Positions 60,263-64,000 of a DNA stretch of 64,000 nt are shown piece after piece (the first letter of the stretch is position 1; every line of letters starts with the position of its first letter). The notes under the pieces are model-generated. The model did no database searches, was not told the origin of the DNA, and worked only from the letters and a program-made list of their open reading frames with translations. Origin of the DNA: an uncultured Bacilli bacterium (GTDB taxonomy: Bacteria; Bacillota_I; Bacilli_A; RF39; UBA660); NCBI GenBank assembly GCA_934101425.1, contig CAKOQQ010000008.1:1-64000 (forward strand), written 5' to 3'. The translations under genes and the position numbers were made by a program.

Positions 60263-60769
60263 AGTTTTTTTAGCAGTTGTTTTTTTTGCTGCTGGTTTTT
60301 TAGCTGTAGTTTCTTTTTTAGTAGTTTCTTTCTTTGTAGTAGTCTTCTTTGCTGGAGACACTTTAGCTTCTGCTTTAGAACTTTCTACTTTAGCTACTCT
60401 CTTAGTTACTTTACCATTTAAAGCATCTTTAGCGATTACTACTAAATCAGCGAATGCTTTAGGATTATCAATAGCGATTTCAGAAAGCATTTTTCTATTA
60501 ATAGTAACTTCTGCTTTATTTAATCCACTAATGAATTTAGAATAACTGATTTCATTTTCACGACATGCAGCATTAATTCTTGTAATCCATAATTTTCTGA
60601 ATTCTCTTTTATTTTGTCTTCTATCTCTGAATGCATATTTACCAGAATGCATAACTTGTTCATTAGCAGTTCTGTATAATCTATGTTTACTTCCAAAGTA
60701 ACCTTTAGCTTGTTTTAAAACTTTTTTATGACGTGCTTTACTAATTGTTCCACCTTTAACTCTTGTCAT
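60245..60769 (-). CDS. rplT: 50S ribosomal protein L20 with Lys/Ala/Thr-rich tail
   Basis: L20 is an early-assembly 23S rRNA-binding protein and the autoregulator of its operon. Residues 1-118 form a normal L20 (VKGGTISKARHKKVLKQAKG, YRTANEQVMHSGKYAFRDRR, WITRINAACRE). About 55 extra residues of Lys, Ala and Thr follow (KKTTTKKETTKKETTAKK), like histone H1-type tails; the family is usually about 118 residues. Antisense ORFs here are only shadows of that repetitive tail. Confidence 0.96.
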   Translation of the reverse strand: MTRVKGGTISKARHKKVLKQAKGYFGSKHRLYRTANEQVMHSGKYAFRDRRQNKREFRKLWITRINAACRENEISYSKFISGLNKAEVTINRKMLSEIAIDNPKAFADLVVIAKDALNGKVTKRVAKVESSKAEAKVSPAKKTTTKKETTKKETTAKKPAAKKTTAKKTTKEDK

Positions 60770-60783
60770 TTAATTCACCTCTT

Positions 60784-60972
60784 CTATAATATTGTTTTAA
60801 TTCTCTTGTAGTCACTAGCACTTAATGTAGATCCTGATCTACCTTTTCTACTAGCAGCTGTAGTTTTTTTACCTGTATTGTGTCTTGTACCTGGTTTACC
60901 AATTTTGATAGTTCCACCTGGACGAACATTACATACTTTTTTTGTACCTTTATGTGTTTTTAATTTTGGCAT
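60784..60972 (-). CDS. rpmI: 50S ribosomal protein L35
   Basis: The 62-residue basic protein has MPKLKTHKGTKKVCNVRPGG and HNTGKKTTAASRKGRSG, the L35 pattern. The AGGAGGAAAA ribosome site and position between infC and rplT are standard. Confidence 0.96.
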   Translation of the reverse strand: MPKLKTHKGTKKVCNVRPGGTIKIGKPGTRHNTGKKTTAASRKGRSGSTLSASDYKRIKTIL

Positions 60973-60982
60973 AATTTTCCTC

Positions 60983-61513
60983 CTATTTTTCTTTTAATGG
61001 CGCAAGTATCATAGTCATAAATCTTCCTTCTAATTTAGGATTTTGTTCTATGACAGCGATATTTTCTAGAGTTTTTGCAAATCTAAGTAATACTTCTTTT
61101 CCTAATTCTGGGTGAGCCATTTCTCTTCCCTTAAATCTTATACTAACTTTAATCTTATGTCCTTTTTCTAAATATTTAGTAGAGTTTTTAACTCTAGTAT
61201 TAAAGTCATGAATATCAATTGAAACTGATAATCTATATTCTTTAACTTCTAAAGTATTTTCTCTTTGTCTTTTTTGATTTTCTTTTTGTCTTTTCTTAGT
61301 TTCATATTTGTATTTATTGTAATCCATAATTTTACATACTTGTGGATTAGCATTTGGACTAATTAAAACTAAATCAAAACCTGCATAAGTTGCTAAAGTT
61401 CTAGCATCTTCAATTCTTTTGATACCTAATTGTTCTCCATTAGGACCTATAACCATTACTTCTTTTGCTCTTATTTGTTCATTTATAAACAAATCTCTGT
61501 CTTTACTAGCGAT
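60983..61513 (-). CDS. infC: translation initiation factor IF-3, probable ATC start
   Basis: IF-3 blocks premature subunit joining and checks start codons. The 176-residue protein has DLFINEQIRAKEVMVIGPNG (N-domain), a Lys-rich linker and the C-domain SIRFKGREMAHPELG. No ATG fits: in-frame candidates upstream are a GTG directly next to the ribosome site and a remote one in the leader. The ATC at 61513 lies six bases after GGAGGTG. Rare AUU/AUC/AUA starts are a known autoregulatory trait of infC. Operon infC-rpmI-rplT. Confidence 0.9.
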   Translation of the reverse strand: MASKDRDLFINEQIRAKEVMVIGPNGEQLGIKRIEDARTLATYAGFDLVLISPNANPQVCKIMDYNKYKYETKKRQKENQKRQRENTLEVKEYRLSVSIDIHDFNTRVKNSTKYLEKGHKIKVSIRFKGREMAHPELGKEVLLRFAKTLENIAVIEQNPKLEGRFMTMILAPLKEK

Positions 61514-61657
61514 ATCCCACACCTCCAAATAAAAAAGTAGATACAAAGTATCCACTTAAAACCATATCAAAAATATTATAATGGCATTTTACCCAAAGAC
61601 TTAATCAATCGGGTGAGAAGTGGATACTTCTTCTTTCCTTTTTCAATCACTTGTAAT
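61514..61657 (-). ncRNA. infC-rpmI-rplT leader, L20-type attenuator
   Basis: The minus-strand leader contains GTATCCACTT (near 61625) and AAGTGGATAC (near 61550), which can pair long-range. The second also pairs with the following GTATCTACTT to make a terminator with a TTTTTT run. These mutually exclusive stems, upstream of infC, match the L20 leader mechanism in which excess L20 favours termination. Assigned by layout, not by a model search. Confidence 0.72.
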
Positions 61658-61685
61658 ATTATACTATAAATCTATTATTTGTCAA
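61658..61685 (-). promoter_or_regulatory. promoter of infC operon
   Basis: TTGACA (61685-61680), 16-base spacer, TATAAT (61663-61658) on the minus strand. Confidence 0.8.
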
Positions 61686-61774
61686 CTAAAATATTACTAC
61701 TTATTAAGTTTATCATATATATTATTTTAAATCAAGCGTTTTCTAAATTTAAAATTATAATATATATAAAATAT

Positions 61775-62845
61775 TTAAGAGATGATAGATTTTGAGATAG
61801 TGATAACTGGGCGAACACCGTAGCTGTCTGCATCATCCACGTTGCCGCGGTTCAATTGGCCATTGCGGACCACGTGCCAAGCGTCGTGAGAATCGCCGGA
61901 ATATGCAGTGTTTGTCCAGTATCCCAACAAAGTACTAGAATCTGCTACATTACATCCATATGTTGTACACTTATATGTATTATCAAATAACCATGCATAT
62001 TTGTTTGTTCCTGCTGCTCCACTATAAGGTGAATTTGAATTTATATGGAAAAAATAATAACTTCCTCCTGCTGTCCATCCATTATTTCCTGTTATAGTAG
62101 CTATTTCTCTTGCTTCTATTAGTCTAGCATTTATACTTTTATTCCAACTAGACGTATCACTTTTTAGTTGTTTTAATAATGTAATTGGTCCTTTACTGTT
62201 ATTTCCATAACTTCCATATTCCGCTTCTGTTCCTCCAGCAGCAATATAATCTGCTTTTGATACCCATGCAAATGTTGATGTTGTATTATGATCTAGTAGT
62301 AAATTAACTGTTGATGCTCCTTCATCATTAAAGGTATACCACTTCATACATCCTGTTTTAGTTCCTGTAGTGCTCACTGCTTCAGAGCTTGTGCATTTAG
62401 TATTTGTTACTGGATTATAATATACTACTGTACCATTTGCGTATGTAATTACTTGTGGAGTATCTATAGTGCATTCACTTTCATCTGTTTTAGTGCTTGT
62501 TATAGTTCCATTAGATGATACTTCTACGCAGTAACCACTTATATACATTTTACCACTTACATTACCATTATTATCGTAAGTAAGATTTCCTTTTTTAGCT
62601 TGTTCTCCATCATACTTTAATGTGTTAGTGCTTAAATCAATATTAGAGTTTGGCTTATTATCCATTATATTTTTTATATAATGTGTTTTTGCTGCACCTA
62701 CAATACTTCTTGCACTTGCTTCTGCTGCACTTTTTTTAGAGTCTTCTATAATATTTAATACTGCAGGGGTTGCAATTAAAGCAATAACTGCTAATATTAC
62801 TATTACTGCTAATAACTCTATTAATGTAAACCCTTTCTTTTTCAT
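61775..62845 (-). CDS. pseudopilin with hypervariable lectin-like C-terminal domain (copy 4)
   Basis: The 356-residue protein is closest to copy 1 (LNIIEDSKKSAAEASARSIV stalk, KTHYIKNIMDNKPNSNIDL) with the same C-terminal blocks (GCMKWYTFND, LLLDHNTTS, GPITLLKQLKSDTSSWN, YAWLFDN, GCNVADSS, GYWTN, YGVRPVITI). The variable stretch is encoded at 61894-61820 and is GC-rich with NNC codons. It stands alone between the infC promoter and the methionine gamma-lyase-like gene, with an extended -10 promoter and no leader ORF. MKKKG precedes the prepilin cleavage site. Confidence 0.85.
   Translation of the reverse strand: MKKKGFTLIELLAVIVILAVIALIATPAVLNIIEDSKKSAAEASARSIVGAAKTHYIKNIMDNKPNSNIDLSTNTLKYDGEQAKKGNLTYDNNGNVSGKMYISGYCVEVSSNGTITSTKTDESECTIDTPQVITYANGTVVYYNPVTNTKCTSSEAVSTTGTKTGCMKWYTFNDEGASTVNLLLDHNTTSTFAWVSKADYIAAGGTEAEYGSYGNNSKGPITLLKQLKSDTSSWNKSINARLIEAREIATITGNNGWTAGGSYYFFHINSNSPYSGAAGTNKYAWLFDNTYKCTTYGCNVADSSTLLGYWTNTAYSGDSHDAWHVVRNGQLNRGNVDDADSYGVRPVITISKSIIS
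61820..61894 (-). other. candidate DGR variable region, pilin copy 4
   Basis: 25 codons, with CAC, GAC, CAC, GTC, CGC, AAC, CGC, GGC, AAC, GAC and AGC among them: all consistent with template AAC altered at the two A positions. C-ending Arg, Gly and Val codons are rare elsewhere in this AT-rich window. Flanks are nearly identical to copy 1. Confidence 0.75.
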
Positions 62846-62854
62846 ATTCCCTCC

Positions 62855-62865
62855 TTATCATAATT
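62855..62865 (-). promoter_or_regulatory. extended -10 promoter of pilin copy 4
   Basis: The minus strand reads ATGTTATAAT, then AAGGAGGG and ATG at 62845. No clear -35. Position approximate. Confidence 0.45.
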
Positions 62866-62884
62866 TAATTATAACATGTTTTTA

Positions 62885-62955
62885 CAAAGAAATCACAGTT
62901 TTATAGATTTACTCCCTTTAAGTTTCTTACTAAGGAGTATCTCATCTGTGATATA
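62885..62955 (-). other. nested inverted repeats upstream of pilin copy 4
   Basis: On the minus strand TCACAG pairs with CTGTGA, and inside it AGAT with ATCT and ACTCCTT with AAGGGAGT (loop AGTAAGAAACTT), followed by TTTCTTTG. It could be the terminator of the upstream gene, or a structured element. About 60 bases long. Confidence 0.5.
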
Positions 62956-62979
62956 GTATTTCTTAAGTATAACTTAAGA

Positions 62980-64000
62980 TTAGTTTTCTAAATTATTTAT
63001 AGCTTCCATAACACCTAAATAGCCATATTCATATGTCATAGCTCCTTGTAAATAAGCGACATAAGGACTTCTAAGTGGGGCATCACAAGAAAGTTCTATA
63101 GAACTACCTTGATTAAAACTACCTGATGCCATTATTATTTCATCATCATATCCAGGCATATCACTTGGTATAGGAGTACTACTTGCATCTATTAGTGAAC
63201 CTTTTTGTATTCCTTGTACAAATGAGATAAGCTTTTCTCTATCATTAAATGTTATAGTTTGTACTATATCTACTCTTTCACTATTATATTTTGGTTCTAC
63301 TACATATCCTTTTTGTTCTAATAAATAACTTGCTAATATAGCTGTTTTAAGAGCACTACCTACAACACTAGGCGAAATAGCAAGACCTTGTAACAAACTT
63401 TTATTTATTCCTAGACTAGGTCCTACTTCTTTTCCTTCTCCTGGTAATGTTAACCTTTCACCAGCTAACTTAACTAAGTCTCTTTTACCAACGATATAAG
63501 CTCCATTAGGTGCTATAGTACCACCTAAGTTTTTTATAAGTGAACCAACTACAATATCAGCACCTACTTCAGTTGGTTCTTTTTCATTTACAAATTCACA
63601 ATAACAATTATCTACCATAATTATAATATCTTTATTTATATCTTTTATTAGTTTAATTACTTTTTCTAATTTACTAATTGATAAACTTTTTCTAGTAGAA
63701 TAACCTTTACTTCTTTGTATATGTACTACTTTTACATTATCTAAACTAGTTTTAATTTTATCATAGTCAAAGTTATCATCTACTAAATCTATTTGTTTAT
63801 ATATAACACCATATGATTTAAGTGATGAAGGATTATCTTTTATACCTATTACTTCATGTAATGTATCATAAGGTGTACCTGATATACTTAAAAGTACATC
63901 ATTTGGCCTTAATAATGCAAAGAAAGCGACTGTAAGAGCATGTGAGCCTGATATAAATTGGTTTCTTACAAGTGCATCTTCACATTTAAATATATCACTA
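62980..64000 (-). CDS. methionine gamma-lyase family (YnbB-like) PLP enzyme, 5' end outside window
   Basis: The 340 visible residues match the Met-gamma-lyase/aluminium-resistance (YnbB) family: QRSKGYSTRKSLS, VDNCYCEFVNEKEPTEVGAD, GSLIKNLGGTIAPNGAYI with the PLP Lys, GKEVGPSLGINKSLLQGL, SSTPIPSDMPGYDDEIIMA and SCDAPLRSPYVAYLQGAMTYE. These fold-type I PLP enzymes probably act on sulfur amino acids, but physiological substrates are uncertain. The frame is open from the window edge, so the internal ATG at 63618 is not the start. Confidence 0.9.
   Translation of the reverse strand, partial: SDIFKCEDALVRNQFISGSHALTVAFFALLRPNDVLLSISGTPYDTLHEVIGIKDNPSSLKSYGVIYKQIDLVDDNFDYDKIKTSLDNVKVVHIQRSKGYSTRKSLSISKLEKVIKLIKDINKDIIIMVDNCYCEFVNEKEPTEVGADIVVGSLIKNLGGTIAPNGAYIVGKRDLVKLAGERLTLPGEGKEVGPSLGINKSLLQGLAISPSVVGSALKTAILASYLLEQKGYVVEPKYNSERVDIVQTITFNDREKLISFVQGIQKGSLIDASSTPIPSDMPGYDDEIIMASGSFNQGSSIELSCDAPLRSPYVAYLQGAMTYEYGYLGVMEAINNLEN

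Noticed and set aside
60218..60545. Plus-strand ORFs rich in Phe, Cys and Ser opposite rplT
   Set aside because: They are the antisense reading of the Lys/Ala/Thr-rich L20 tail and have no ribosome site.
48030..62980. A template repeat or reverse transcriptase for the putative DGR inside the window
   Set aside because: The spacers around the pilin genes show no second non-coding copy of the variable regions, and no protein has reverse transcriptase motifs.
1..64000. Alternative genetic code (TGA as Trp), suggested by the AT-rich, Mollicutes-like look
   Set aside because: Several genes end in TGA within ATGA overlaps (cdd, dgkA, recU, mraY, spoVAC), and tryptophans are coded by TGG. The standard bacterial code fits.

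Overview
The window comes from a strongly AT-rich bacterium of the Bacillota (Firmicutes). The chromosomal blocks recO-yqzL-era-cdd-dgkA-ybeY-yqfD-yqfC, rlmN-prpC-prkC-rsgA-rpe, recU-pbp1, infC-rpmI-rplT and gatCAB-asnS are all Firmicutes gene orders. TGA acts as a stop codon (for example cdd, dgkA, recU and mraY end in TGA), so this is not a Mycoplasma-type genetic code. Compact genes, translational overlaps, pyruvate:ferredoxin oxidoreductase and a rubrerythrin end point to an anaerobe with a small genome, perhaps a gut Bacilli/Clostridia-like lineage; I cannot place it further. yqfC, yqfD and spoVAC-AD-AE indicate a sporulation ancestry and possibly real spore formation.

Layout: 1-125 holds a rubrerythrin tail. 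190-6000 is the recO-to-yqfC operon plus one unknown gene. 6.1-10.1 kb is nifJ and rpe. 10.3-14.6 kb is the Ser/Thr kinase-phosphatase operon with rsgA and rlmN. 14.7-18.3 kb is secG, two M16 peptidases, deoD and a small membrane protein. 18.4-24.7 kb is uvrA, spoVA genes and poorly known genes. 25-29.6 kb is a membrane/signalling group including a degenerate GGDEF receptor and CamS. 29.7-33 kb is recU-pbp1 on the plus strand. 33.3-34.9 kb is a pilin-Hint fusion. 35-38.5 kb is nth, dnaD, a HipA-like kinase, cca and HU. 38.7-43.7 kb is an Asn T-box, two tRNA-Asn genes, gatCAB and asnS. 43.7-48 kb is a histidine kinase, an EIIB-like protein and an SPFH/TIM44-like/zinc-ribbon group. 48-51.7 kb is a three-gene pseudopilin array. 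51.8-60.2 kb is GDPD, mraY, murE, clpB and a HD/LRR-transglutaminase pair. 60.2-61.7 kb is the IF3-L35-L20 operon. 61.8-62.8 kb is a fourth pseudopilin, followed by a partial methionine gamma-lyase family gene.

The most unusual content is the pseudopilin system. Four proteins join a type IV prepilin N-terminus to a C-terminal domain resembling C-type lectin/formylglycine-enzyme folds. Their last ~25 codons before a conserved GVRPV block are hypervariable, with changes concentrated in codon positions 1 and 2 and position 3 nearly fixed. This is the pattern left by adenine-specific mutagenesis from a diversity-generating retroelement (DGR) template. A fifth pilin instead carries an autoprocessing Hint domain. 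Three of the five pilin genes have a leader with a short ORF running into a terminator-like hairpin; in two of these the short ORF contains a G9 tract, so slippage would truncate it. The three-gene array is bounded by a perfect 46-bp direct repeat of the 3' end of the neighbouring GDPD gene. No reverse transcriptase or template repeat was seen in the window.

Many genes end inside their own terminator: the stop codon lies in the hairpin. Promoters are close to the sigma-A consensus and ribosome sites are usually AGGTGA or GGAGG.
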